A stretch of 64,000 nt of DNA, taken from the NCBI RefSeq assembly GCF_027587205.1, contig NZ_JAPDOD010000042.1, positions 14,061 to 78,060 of the forward strand, given 5' to 3'. The stretch's first letter is position 1. Each line of letters starts with the position of its first letter. Below the pieces are notes generated by a model. It saw only the letters and a list, made by a program, of their open reading frames with translations. It did no database searches and was not told where the DNA came from. Positions 37,528 to 46,144 of this stretch are shown piece after piece. The translations under genes were made by a program, and so were the position numbers. This DNA comes from Solirubrobacter ginsenosidimutans. Lineage in GTDB: Bacteria; Actinomycetota; Thermoleophilia; Solirubrobacterales; Solirubrobacteraceae.

Positions 37528-40500
37528 TCGCGAGCGTGAAGGTCAGCGTCCTGGAGTAGCTGCCGGTGCGCAGCGGCTCGGTCGCCGAGATCTTCTGGCG
37601 GAACGTGATCGGCACGATCGCGTTGCTCGCCGGGGCGTCCCACGTCTTCAGGACGCCCGTGCCCTCCAGCGGCGTGCGCAGCGTGAAGGCGCCGTTGGCG
37701 AGGCTTCCACCGTCCACGGAGAGCGTCGCGTCGGCCGCGGTCGAGATGACCGTCGCGGTCGTGGTCGCCGTGTACTCCTTCTCGACGCCCGGCGTGAAGG
37801 CGCCGAAGCTTGCAGGCGCCCCCAGTGTCAGGGCGAGCGTCGCGGGAACCGTGCCGCCGACGCTGCCGGGAACCGGCGGCGCGACGAACGGGGCGACCAC
37901 GATCGTCTTCTCCGCGCGGATCGGCGAGAGGTCATCGCCCTCGCGCATCGAGTCGGCCTCGGCGGCGACGGTCACCGTTCCGGCGCGCACCGCGGTCAGC
38001 TCGCGCGTGGAGGGATCGAGCACCGCGACCTTGCCGGCGCGGCGCGCCTCGTCGACGCTGCCGCCGACGGCGAGCGCGCTGTCGCCCGACCAGCGCACGG
38101 ACATCGGGTAGCGCAGCGGGACCTTGCGGGTGCCGGCGGCGACGCCGTTGGGCTGCACCAGCTCGCCGCCGAGCACGGCGGTCGAGCCTGCCGCGAGCGC
38201 ATCCGGCCCGGTGAGGGCGATCGACTGCGCGAAGGCGCGGACGTCCGCCCGCGGCTCGTCCGAGCCATGGATGCCGTAGCGCACCCACCCGGTGAAGCCG
38301 CCGCGATCCGGCGTGCCGTAGGGCGACTTGCCCGAGGACGGGAGCACCATGTACGGCACGCCCTCGACACGGTCGACGTTGACGATCTGTGCGTGCGAGC
38401 CGACCATCGCGGCGCGCTTGCCGGACTTCGCGCTGAAGCCGCTGAGCAGCGACTCGATCAGCGCGCCCTCCTTGCGGTCGCCGAGCTGCGACGCGTCACC
38501 CGGGTCGGGGTCGTTGGTCGGGTGGTGGGCGAAGACCATGACCTGCTTGACGCTCGGGTCCTGCTGCGCGGCATCGAGCGCGTCCTGCAGCATCGGGAGC
38601 TGGCCCCAGTCGGAGCCGCGCAGCGTGCCGCGGGTGCTGTTGAGCAGCACGAAGCGCACGCCCTTGTGGTCGAACGTCCGGTACGGCGCGCCGAAGACGG
38701 CCTTCCAAGCGTCGAGGTTGTCCGTCCCGTAGGACTCGTGGTTGCCGGGGACGTAGAGGCAGGGCACGGTGTCGCCGGACGGTGCCGGCGGGGCGCCGTC
38801 GCCCACGAGCGCGCACCCACCCGCCTCGAGCGTCTGCTTGGCCAGCGCGATGTCGGCCGGGAAGCCCGTGTCGACGATGTCGCCGTTGAGGACGACGAAG
38901 TCCGGGTGCTGCGCGCGGATGCGCGCCAGCGCCGCGATCCCGACCTTCGCCAGCTCCGGTGCGGCCGCCGTGAACTGCACGTCGGACAGCGCCGCGAACG
39001 TCCAGTCGGCCCCGCCCAGCGAACCGTCGGCGCTGATCAGGCGGTCCGGGACCAACGCGTCCGGCGCGGGCGTGGCGATCTCGCTCGGCACGTCGACCTC
39101 GAGGTCGTCGAGGATGAACGAGCCCTTGTAGAGCCGCGCCGCGGCGGTCTCGATCAGGCGCACGTTGTCCACCCGCACCGGGTACTGGACCCCGCTCGCG
39201 GGCAGGCTGGCGCTGAACTTCGTCCACCCGGTGCCGGTCGCGTACCCGGGGCGCAGGTCGATCGTCTTGTTGGCCGCGTCGCGCAGCGAGATCGTCACCC
39301 ACTGGCCCTGGCCGTCGCCCTTGACCCAGACCGACGCGCGCAGCGGCTGGCCGGGGAGCGTGATCTGCGTGTTGAGCACCGCGCCGGCGGAGCGGGTGGC
39401 GGTGGACTCGGTGAAGTCGTAGTCGACCTTCATGCCCTTGCCGGTGTGGCCGTCGTCGACGACCGTGATCTTGCCGGTGGGGGAGCGGTCGTGACGGAAC
39501 TTCCAGACGCCGTCGGTGTCGAAGCCGTTGATCAGGACGGTCTGGGCACCCACCGTGACCGGGACCTTCGCGGTCAAGCCGGCGGCCTTGACGGTGAGGA
39601 TCGTCGCGCCGTTGGCGGCGGGATCGATCTTCAGGCCGTCGCCCGAGGGGGTGATCTCGAGCACCGCGTGGTCGTAGTCGAGCTGGAGGTCGGACGGGTC
39701 GATCGTGGTCGCGAAGCCGTCGGCGTCGCGGCCGCTGATCCGCAGCGTGCCGGCCGCCGAGTCCGGCTCGGCGAAGCTCAGCCGCGCGGTGCTGGGCTCG
39801 AGCACCCGCGGCGCGCCGAGCACGCGAACACTCGTCGAGGCGTCCGCGGCACCGGCCTGCGCGCGCACCTTCACGGTGCCGGCGGTGTCCGGCGCGCGCA
39901 GCGTGGCGCCGCTCATCGTGGCCTTGTCGCTGCTCCACGCGACCGTGCCGGTGGGGACCGGCGCGTCGCGATCGTCCAGGCCCGCTGCGCTCAGCGTGCG
40001 GTGCAGACCGGGGAAGACGCGAGCGTCGGCCGGGGCGACGTCGAGGCCGTGGACGGCGCCGTCGCCGGGGGCGATGAAGACGCCGACGCCGTTGGGATCG
40101 CTGCGCTCGGAGCCGTCGGACGGGACGTTGCGGACCGTCGCGAGCGGGTTGCCGAGCGGGCGGGCGATCATCGTGGTCGATCCGCCGCCGTCGAGGTTCA
40201 GCGCCGTCTCGGCGCCGAGGTCGGCCATCAGCACGCCCATCTGCGCGCGGGTCGGGCCGAGCACGAGCGACTGGCGGCCGTCGGCGGTGACCAGCAGCAT
40301 CGTCTTGCCGCCGTCCTTGAAGCCGATCGACGTGCGCGGCGCCTGGCCGTCGGTGCCGACGATCGACTCCGGCTGCGGGACGCCGTCCTTGACCAGGATC
40401 TGGCGGCCGCCGACGGCGAAGTCGAGCGTGTCGGCGATGTCGCTCTTGAGCGCGTAGGACAACGTGACGGCGTCGCCGACCTTCAGCGCGCGCAGCGCCG

Positions 40501-41206
40501 TGGCGCCCTGCTCACGGCCGACGAGCGCGAAGCTGCCCTCCGGCAGCTGACCCGCGCCGGCGCCGGTGAGGTTGACGGCGCTGACCTTGCCGTCGGTGAC
40601 GATCGCCTCGGCGAGGTCGGTCGAGCCGCTGACCCCGCGGGCGCGCGAGTACGTACCCCACAGCGGCGTGTAGGCGATGATCGCGTTGGCGCCGGCGTCG
40701 GTCGGGTCGTTGAGGCTCTTGACCACGCGCGGACCGCTGGGCAGCGTCGCGGTCGCGTCGAGCGTGAGCTTGGCGAGCCGCCCGAGGCGCCCGTTCGTCA
40801 CGCCCGCGACCTGCGTCGAGCCGAAGCCCGACTTGCGCACGAGGCCGCCCTGGACCTCGGGCCCGATCGCGGCGTTGGAGTTGTTGATGTCAAAGAAGTC
40901 GGCGTTCACGCCGGCGACGGCGCCCGCCGCGCGGACCTGCTCGGACAGGGCCGAGCCGCGCGCGACGGCGCCCGCGGTCAGCAGGTCGGCCTTCACGCCC
41001 TGTGCCTGGAGGTCGACGGTCATGACCTGCGCGTCGGTCCAGCCGATGTCGGAGAGCGTCACGAGGTGCCGGAGCGTCACGCCCGGGCCGATCCGCTCGG
41101 TGCTGTCGGTGAGGTTGAGCTGATCTGAGGCCGCGGCCGCCGCGGACGGGGCGACCAGCGCGGCGGCCACTGCGGCGGCCGCGATGAATCTGGGGAGCGT
41201 CTGCAT
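37514..41206 (-). CDS. Secreted NAGPA-type phosphodiester glycosidase plus metallophosphoesterase
   Basis: 1230 aa. Signal peptide (1-26). Residues about 40-380 form a phosphodiester glycosidase (NAGPA) domain: AGVNADFFDIN, then the signature LNLDGGGSTTMIARP (338-351) and SDPNGVGVFI. About 385-550 are Ig-like. About 555-705 look like a carbohydrate-binding module (GFDTDGVWKFRHD...ASVWVKGDGQGQW). About 735-985 are a calcineurin-like phosphoesterase with LSDVQF, LNGDIVD (774-776), VPGNHES, FAHHPTND and GSHAQ (H938). A Big-like segment follows, then the module 1117-1230 shared with 29608-31317. B. subtilis YvnB has a comparable combination. Likely acts on sugar-phosphate diesters outside the cell. 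Confidence 0.85.
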   Translation of the reverse strand: MQTLPRFIAAAAVAAALVAPSAAAAASDQLNLTDSTERIGPGVTLRHLVTLSDIGWTDAQVMTVDLQAQGVKADLLTAGAVARGSALSEQVRAAGAVAGVNADFFDINNSNAAIGPEVQGGLVRKSGFGSTQVAGVTNGRLGRLAKLTLDATATLPSGPRVVKSLNDPTDAGANAIIAYTPLWGTYSRARGVSGSTDLAEAIVTDGKVSAVNLTGAGAGQLPEGSFALVGREQGATALRALKVGDAVTLSYALKSDIADTLDFAVGGRQILVKDGVPQPESIVGTDGQAPRTSIGFKDGGKTMLLVTADGRQSLVLGPTRAQMGVLMADLGAETALNLDGGGSTTMIARPLGNPLATVRNVPSDGSERSDPNGVGVFIAPGDGAVHGLDVAPADARVFPGLHRTLSAAGLDDRDAPVPTGTVAWSSDKATMSGATLRAPDTAGTVKVRAQAGAADASTSVRVLGAPRVLEPSTARLSFAEPDSAAGTLRISGRDADGFATTIDPSDLQLDYDHAVLEITPSGDGLKIDPAANGATILTVKAAGLTAKVPVTVGAQTVLINGFDTDGVWKFRHDRSPTGKITVVDDGHTGKGMKVDYDFTESTATRSAGAVLNTQITLPGQPLRASVWVKGDGQGQWVTISLRDAANKTIDLRPGYATGTGWTKFSASLPASGVQYPVRVDNVRLIETAAARLYKGSFILDDLEVDVPSEIATPAPDALVPDRLISADGSLGGADWTFAALSDVQFTAAAPELAKVGIAALARIRAQHPDFVVLNGDIVDTGFPADIALAKQTLEAGGCALVGDGAPPAPSGDTVPCLYVPGNHESYGTDNLDAWKAVFGAPYRTFDHKGVRFVLLNSTRGTLRGSDWGQLPMLQDALDAAQQDPSVKQVMVFAHHPTNDPDPGDASQLGDRKEGALIESLLSGFSAKSGKRAAMVGSHAQIVNVDRVEGVPYMVLPSSGKSPYGTPDRGGFTGWVRYGIHGSDEPRADVRAFAQSIALTGPDALAAGSTAVLGGELVQPNGVAAGTRKVPLRYPMSVRWSGDSALAVGGSVDEARRAGKVAVLDPSTRELTAVRAGTVTVAAEADSMREGDDLSPIRAEKTIVVAPFVAPPVPGSVGGTVPATLALTLGAPASFGAFTPGVEKEYTATTTATVISTAADATLSVDGGSLANGAFTLRTPLEGTGVLKTWDAPASNAIVPITFRQKISATEPLRTGSYSRTLTFTLATTAP

Positions 41207-41243
41207 CGCCGCAGACTTCTCCCGGATCTAGAGCATCAGGTCG

Positions 41244-42575
41244 TCAAGGGGATGTGATCGCGGTGAGAATCGCCCGCGCAGATCGGTCCACATCCTCGTC
41301 GGTGGTCGCCCAATTGGAGGTCGAGATGCGGATCGCCTCGCGGCCGCCCCAGACGGTCCCGCCCACCCAGCACGTCCCGTCCGCCTGGATGCGCGCGACC
41401 GCGCTCGGCGGCGCGGCGACGAGCACCTGGTTGAGCACGACGTCGTTGAGGACCTCCGCGCCGCCGGCGCGCAAGCGCTCGGCGAAGCGGGTCGCCTGCG
41501 CGCAGTTGCGCTCGACCAGCTCGGCCACCCCGGTGCGGCCGAGCGAGCGCAGCGCGGCGTAGACCGTGAAGCCGCGGGCGCGCCTGGAGGCCTCGGGCGT
41601 GTAGTCGTAGTTGTCGCGCTGCTCGCCCGCGACGAGGTAGGCGGCGCTGAGGCGCAGCGCGGCGCGGTGCGCGGCGCGGTCCTTGACGATCGCCAGGCCG
41701 CCGTCGTAGGGGACGTTGAGCCACTTGTGGGCGTCGGTGGCCCAGGAGTCCGCGCGCTCGAGGCCGCGGGTGAGATGCGCGTACCGGGGCGACGCCGCGG
41801 CCCAGAGCCCGAACGCGCCGTCGACGTGCAGCCACGCGCCCGACTGCTCGCAGAGGTACTCGATCGGCTCCAGCGGGTCGAACGCGCCGGTGTTCACGTT
41901 GCCCGCCTGCGCGCACACGATCGCGGGGCCGGCGTCCTTGAGCGCGCGGGCGAGCGCGTCGGGGTCCATCGCGCCCTGGTCGTCAGTGGCGACCAGGTGC
42001 GCGGCGTCGCGGCCGAGGCCGATCATCCGCAGCGCGCTGAAGACCGTCGCGTGCGCCTCCTGTCCCGCGATCACGGTGATCGGCGGCGCGCCGATCAGCC
42101 CCTGGCCGGCGGCGTCCCACCCGGCGCGCTTGAGCACCGCGTCGCGGGCGACCGCGAGGCAGGTGACGTTGGCCATCTGCGCGCCCGTCACGAGCCCGAC
42201 GCTCGCGCTCGCGGGCAGCCCGAGCAGCGAGAGCACCCACTCCTCGACGACCTCCTCGACCACGGCTGCGGCGGGCGAGCCGACCCACATGTGCGCGTTC
42301 TGGTCCCACGCCGAGGCGAGCCAGTCCGCCGCCAGCGCGGCGGGCAGCGCGCCGCCGGTGACGAACCCGAAGTAGCGCGGGCCGGCGCTGGCCACGATGC
42401 CGGGGTCCGCGCCGGCGACGAGGTCGTCGATCACCTGCTCGGCGGGAACGCCCTCGTCGGGCAGCTCGCGCCCGAGCGCGGCGCGCAGCGCGTCCGGGTC
42501 GACCGGCGGCCCGACCGGGCGGTCGGGGAGCGAGGCCAGAAACGCCTCGGCGTGACGAAAGGCGTGCTCGAGCAT
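41244..42575 (-). CDS. PLP-dependent decarboxylase (group II, aromatic amino acid type)
   Basis: A 443-aa fold-I PLP enzyme. RYFGFVTGGALPAALAADWLAS and WDQNAHMWVGSPAAAVVEEVV are typical of aromatic-amino-acid and related group II decarboxylases. H175 (QEAHATV) stacks on the cofactor, D252 (HVDGAFG) binds its ring nitrogen, and K284 (TDAHKWLNVPYDGG) forms the Schiff base. The substrate (tryptophan, tyrosine, glutamate or aspartate) cannot be read; some members act as aldehyde synthases instead. It is divergent from ispH with 24 bases between start codons. Confidence 0.88.
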   Translation of the reverse strand: MLEHAFRHAEAFLASLPDRPVGPPVDPDALRAALGRELPDEGVPAEQVIDDLVAGADPGIVASAGPRYFGFVTGGALPAALAADWLASAWDQNAHMWVGSPAAAVVEEVVEEWVLSLLGLPASASVGLVTGAQMANVTCLAVARDAVLKRAGWDAAGQGLIGAPPITVIAGQEAHATVFSALRMIGLGRDAAHLVATDDQGAMDPDALARALKDAGPAIVCAQAGNVNTGAFDPLEPIEYLCEQSGAWLHVDGAFGLWAAASPRYAHLTRGLERADSWATDAHKWLNVPYDGGLAIVKDRAAHRAALRLSAAYLVAGEQRDNYDYTPEASRRARGFTVYAALRSLGRTGVAELVERNCAQATRFAERLRAGGAEVLNDVVLNQVLVAAPPSAVARIQADGTCWVGGTVWGGREAIRISTSNWATTDEDVDRSARAILTAITSP

Positions 42576-42599
42576 GAACCGCTTCTACCATCGGAGGCA

Positions 42600-43562
42600 G
42601 TGCACGCGCCAGAGAAACTGCTGTTGGCGGCGCCGCGCGGCTACTGCGCCGGCGTCGATCGCGCCGTCCAGACCGTCGAGCGCGCGCTGGAGCTCCACGG
42701 CGCTCCGGTGTACGTCCGCAAGGAGATCGTGCACAACAAGCACGTCGTCGAGACGCTGCGCGAGCGCGGGGCGGTCTTCGTCGACGAGCTCGAGGACACG
42801 ATCCCCGAGGGCGCGATCACCGTCTTCTCCGCCCACGGCGTCTCACCCGCGGTGCACGCGGACGCCGAGCGCCGCAATCTCGTGACGATCGACGCGACGT
42901 GCCCGCTGGTGACCAAGGTCCACCGCGAGGCGCTCAAGTTCGCCGCCGAGGGCTACACGATCGTGTTGATCGGTCATGCCGGCCACGAGGAGGTCGAGGG
43001 CACGATGGGCGAGGCGCCCGACCACATCGTGCTGATCGAGTCCGAGGCTGACGTGGACACGCTGGAGGTCGAGGACGAGCGCAAGCTCGCCTACATCTCC
43101 CAGACCACGCTCGCGGTCGACGAGACGCGCACGATCATCGCCCGCCTGCGCGAGCGCTTCCCGCATATCACGGGCCCGCGCACCGACGACATCTGTTACG
43201 CGACGACGAACCGCCAGGCCGCCGTGCGGCAGATGGCCGAGCAGTGCGACCTGGTGCTCGTGATCGGCTCCAAGAACTCCTCGAACTCGAACCGCTTGGT
43301 CGACGTCGCGCGCGACCTCGGCACGGCGTCCTACCTGATCGACGGCGCCGATCAGGTCCAGGAGGAGTGGCTCGAGGGCGCCCGCGTGGTCGGGATCTCG
43401 TCCGGCGCGTCCGCGCCGGAGGAGCTCGTCACCGCGCTGGTGGACTTCTTCCGCGCCCGCGGCACGACCGACGTGTCGGAATTCGAGGTCCTGCGCGAGG
43501 ACGTCCGGTTCATGCTCCCCAAGCAGATCCGGCAGGCGATGACTCAAGCGGGCGACGCCTGA
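42600..43562 (+). CDS. ispH: 4-hydroxy-3-methylbut-2-enyl diphosphate reductase
   Basis: A 320-aa Fe-S enzyme that makes IPP and DMAPP in the last step of the MEP isoprenoid pathway. The three cluster cysteines are C16 (APRGYCAGVDRA), C101 (DATCPLVTKVH) and C199 (DDICYATTNRQ). Also conserved are VVETLRERGAVFVDEL, VFSAHGVSP and SKNSSNSNRL. The start is GTG 42600, the only canonical codon just before LLLAAPRGYC. GGAGG precedes it by only two bases, an unusually short spacing. The 3' end overlaps a convergent gene by 53 bases. Confidence 0.96.
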   Translation: MHAPEKLLLAAPRGYCAGVDRAVQTVERALELHGAPVYVRKEIVHNKHVVETLRERGAVFVDELEDTIPEGAITVFSAHGVSPAVHADAERRNLVTIDATCPLVTKVHREALKFAAEGYTIVLIGHAGHEEVEGTMGEAPDHIVLIESEADVDTLEVEDERKLAYISQTTLAVDETRTIIARLRERFPHITGPRTDDICYATTNRQAAVRQMAEQCDLVLVIGSKNSSNSNRLVDVARDLGTASYLIDGADQVQEEWLEGARVVGISSGASAPEELVTALVDFFRARGTTDVSEFEVLREDVRFMLPKQIRQAMTQAGDA

Positions 43563-44232
43563 GTCCCAGCGCGAGCAGCAGCACCCCGAACGCCAACACC
43601 ACCAGCCCCGCCACGCTCACGATCCACGCGAGCCGGCCGACCAGCTTGGCCTGAGCGCCCGCGCTGACCGAGGCGTCGATGCCGCGCGCGGCGTCGGCGT
43701 TCATCAGCACGACCTCCCAGCGGCCGCTGGAGTCCCAGTCGACGGTCTGGGTGCCGGTCCCGGTGACCTGCGCCAGCCAGAAGTCCTCCTTCGTGGGTGG
43801 CGCGGGGGATGCGTCTGAGCTGCCGGACGTCAGGTAGGTGGGGTTGAAGGGGGCGAACTCCACGTCCTGCAGCACGGCGCGGCCCGCGTCCCCGAGGTAG
43901 GCGGAGACCTGGGCGGGGCGGGCGACGCCGACGAAGACCGGCCGGTTGGTGTTCGAGCGCACCCGCAGCCGGAGGCGGTCGGCGCCGACGACGTCGAGGA
44001 AGCCTTCGTCGATCTGCACGTTCTCGCTGGTCACCGCGTAGGTGCCGGCCGCGATCCGGACGTATGCCGTGTTGAAGAAGCCGCCCGCGTCGCTCTTGCC
44101 GTTGGCCCAGTGCAGGACGATCGCGCCCGCCAGGATGGCCAGCGACGCCGTGGCGACCAGCGCGCCGATGATCACGAGGGCGAGCCGGCCGCCGGTGGGG
44201 CGACGGGTGTACTGGGGCGGCTGCGGGTTCAC
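43510..44232 (-). CDS. Membrane-anchored protein of unknown function (paralogue A)
   Basis: 240 aa. Cytoplasmic start, TM helix (LALVIIGALVATASLAILAGAIVLHW), a beta-rich extracytoplasmic domain, then a C-terminal TM helix (AWIVSVAGLVVLAFGVLLLALGL). Conserved marks shared with its neighbour: VRIAAGTYAVTSENVQID, RPVFVGVARPAQVSAYL, DFWLAQVTGTGTQTVDW and WEVVLMNADAARGIDASVSAGA. I do not recognise a named domain, although proteins with this VVLMNADGS pattern are common in actinobacteria. GTG 44232 overlaps the stop of paralogue B (GTGA). The last 17 codons overlap ispH on the other strand. Confidence 0.78.
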   Translation of the reverse strand: MNPQPPQYTRRPTGGRLALVIIGALVATASLAILAGAIVLHWANGKSDAGGFFNTAYVRIAAGTYAVTSENVQIDEGFLDVVGADRLRLRVRSNTNRPVFVGVARPAQVSAYLGDAGRAVLQDVEFAPFNPTYLTSGSSDASPAPPTKEDFWLAQVTGTGTQTVDWDSSGRWEVVLMNADAARGIDASVSAGAQAKLVGRLAWIVSVAGLVVLAFGVLLLALGLRRRPLESSPAGSAWGA

Positions 44233-44912
44233 GCAGCGGGCATCGTGCCACGTCTCAGACCCGCGGCGAGCAGCCCGCCGCCGAGGGCGAGGAAGAGCGC
44301 GGCGGCGATCCACGCGGCGAGCTCGAGGTCGCCGAGGATCGGCAGCTTCGCGCCGGCGCTGACGCCGGCGTCGACGCCCGCGGAGCCGTCGGCGTTCATG
44401 ACGACGACGGACCAGTTGCCGTCACGGACCTTCCACTCCAAGGGCTTGGCGCCGTCGCTGGTCGCGGCCCAGAAGGACTGGTCGGCGGGGCGGGCGGGCG
44501 TTTCGGTCCCGCGGGAGGTGCGGTAGGTCGGGTCGAACGGGTCGACGTCGAAGTCGGTCAGGGTCTTGTGGGCGGTGTTGCGGAGGTAGGCGTCGACGTC
44601 GCGGGTGCGGGCGATGCCGGTGAAGATCGGCTTGCTGTTGCGCGACTGCGCGGTGATCCGGACACGGCCGAGCGAGCCCGGGACGCCGTTGACGTCGAGG
44701 TCGTCGGTGGCGATCGCGCTCGTGGTGGTCACGAGGCGCTCGGTGGTGGTCGTGTAGTAGCCGGCGGCGTCCTGCTTGGACGTCGTCCACTGCAGGGCGG
44801 CGCCGGAGACGGCGGCCGTGGCGGAGAGGAAGAGGATCAGGCCGCCGGCGATGGCAGTGGCGAGGTGGCCGCCGGCGAGCGGGATTCTGGTTCGTGTGGC
44901 GGTCGTGGACAT
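44229..44912 (-). CDS. Membrane-anchored protein of unknown function (paralogue B)
   Basis: 227 aa, same architecture as its downstream neighbour: N-terminal TM (LATAIAGGLILFLSATAAVSGAAL), external beta domain, C-terminal TM (LAAWIAAALFLALGGGLLAAGL). Shared features: TTSAIATDDLDVNG, KPIFTGIARTRDVDAYL, DFDVDPFDPTYRTS, FWAATSDGAKPLEW and WSVVVMNADGSAGVDAGVSAGAKL. First gene of a coupled pair and likely a local duplicate. ATG 44912. It is divergent from the VTT-domain gene. Function unknown. Confidence 0.8.
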   Translation of the reverse strand: MSTTATRTRIPLAGGHLATAIAGGLILFLSATAAVSGAALQWTTSKQDAAGYYTTTTERLVTTTSAIATDDLDVNGVPGSLGRVRITAQSRNSKPIFTGIARTRDVDAYLRNTAHKTLTDFDVDPFDPTYRTSRGTETPARPADQSFWAATSDGAKPLEWKVRDGNWSVVVMNADGSAGVDAGVSAGAKLPILGDLELAAWIAAALFLALGGGLLAAGLRRGTMPAA

Positions 44913-45030
44913 GTCGTTCAGGCTCCCAGCGCGCCGGCGGCGGCGCCTGGGCGGCAACCTGTGTCCATTCCGGGGGTTCTCCGTCGCCGGAGGTTCGCTT
45001 TTGCCCCCGGAGGCCGTACCCTCGGTCCCG

Positions 45031-45699
45031 GTGCGCCGCCGCCTCCTGCTCACATTCGCCGCGCTGGCGGCGGCCGCGCTGGTCATCTGGGCCGTCGAGC
45101 CGCTGCGCACCGCGCTCAGCCACGTCCTGCACGGGGACGTCGACGCGCTTCAAGCCCAGCTGCGCTCGCTCGGCGTGTGGGGCGGGTTCGTCGTCGTCGC
45201 GCTGATCCTCGCCCACTCGGTGATCTTCTTCCCGGCGGAGATCGTCAACGCGACCGCCGGGCTGGCGTTCGGCTTCTGGGTCGCGTTCCCGATCGTGATG
45301 GTCTCGTGGGTGCTCTCGGGGCTGATCGCGTACTGGCTCGGGCGGATCGCCGGGCGTCCGCTGGCGGTGCGGCTGGCGGGCGAGAAGCGGGTGGCGACGG
45401 CCGAAGGGCTGATCGACCGCTCCGGCGCCCCCGCGCTGCTGCTCTCACGGCTCGTCCCGTTCGTGCCGTTCAGCCTCGTCGGCTACCTCGCCGGCGCCGC
45501 CCGCGTGCCGCTGTGGCGCTACACGTGGACGACGTTCATCGGCGTGATGCCGATCACCGCCGCCGCGACGTACCTCGGCCATGCGCTCGACAACCTGTCG
45601 GCGTCGGACCCACTGCTGTGGGTCGCGATCGGAGTGATGGTCCTGCTCACGGGCCTGACCGTGCACTCCGCGCGGCGGCTCAAGCGCTCAGCGCGCTGA
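45031..45699 (+). CDS. TVP38/TMEM64 (VTT domain, DedA-like) membrane protein
   Basis: A 222-aa polytopic protein. The VTT core is visible as FFPAEIVNATAGLAFGFWVAFPIVMVSWVLSGLIAYWLGRIAGRP, then LLLSRLVPFVPFSLVGYLAGAARVPLWRYTWTTFIGVMP, with the F/L-x-x-R-x-x-P-x-x-P reentrant motif. Related proteins act in lipid scrambling or flipping and envelope homeostasis. GTG 45031 gives an RRR start before the first helix; an upstream TTG (45001) is also in frame. Its last 20 bases overlap the convergent Clp-N gene. Confidence 0.85.
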   Translation: MRRRLLLTFAALAAAALVIWAVEPLRTALSHVLHGDVDALQAQLRSLGVWGGFVVVALILAHSVIFFPAEIVNATAGLAFGFWVAFPIVMVSWVLSGLIAYWLGRIAGRPLAVRLAGEKRVATAEGLIDRSGAPALLLSRLVPFVPFSLVGYLAGAARVPLWRYTWTTFIGVMPITAAATYLGHALDNLSASDPLLWVAIGVMVLLTGLTVHSARRLKRSAR

Positions 45700-46144
45700 T
45701 CTTCGTGGTCAGCGCGGCGCGGTCCACGTCGGCGCACTCCAGCGCGCGGGGGACGGTGCCGGTTGGCGCACGCAAGGCGCCGAGCACGATGTGCTTGCTC
45801 GAGAGCCGCTTGTCGTCCTCGGCGATCCCCGCGCGCAGCGCGCGTTCGAGCACGAGCTTGGCGGACGTGCCGAACTTCGGGCGCTCGACGTAGGGGCTGA
45901 AGGCGACCGCGTCGGCCGTCACCCCCACGGCGGCGAGGCTGCGCGTGGTCTCGGCGACGAGCGCTTGGCTGAGGCCGTCGAAGTCGAGCCCGACGCTCGC
46001 CAAGGCCTGCGCGACCGGGCCGCCGCCGCGGGTGACGGCCAGCAGCAGGTGCTCGGCCTCGACATTGCTCGCGCCGAGGTCGCGGGCGATCTCGACGGCA
46101 TCGCCGACCACCAGCCGCGCCTCACCCGTGAACTTGTTGAACAT
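45680..46144 (-). CDS. Solo Clp N-terminal (ClpR) domain protein
   Basis: 154 aa consisting only of the double-repeat Clp N domain: MFNKFTGEARLVVGDAVEIARDLGASNVEAEHLLLAVTRGGG, then a second repeat FGTSAKLVLERALRAGIAEDDKRLSSKHIVLGAL. No AAA+ module follows. In ClpA/ClpC this domain docks adaptors and substrates, and stand-alone versions occur in actinobacteria. The ATG shares one base with the stop of the upstream HTH gene, so the two proteins are made together and may interact. Confidence 0.88.
   Translation of the reverse strand: MFNKFTGEARLVVGDAVEIARDLGASNVEAEHLLLAVTRGGGPVAQALASVGLDFDGLSQALVAETTRSLAAVGVTADAVAFSPYVERPKFGTSAKLVLERALRAGIAEDDKRLSSKHIVLGALRAPTGTVPRALECADVDRAALTTKISALSA

Noticed and set aside
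38267..41128. 953-aa plus-strand frame
   Set aside because: Antisense to the NAGPA-phosphoesterase gene, whose domains are unmistakable. The composition is that of a shadow frame.
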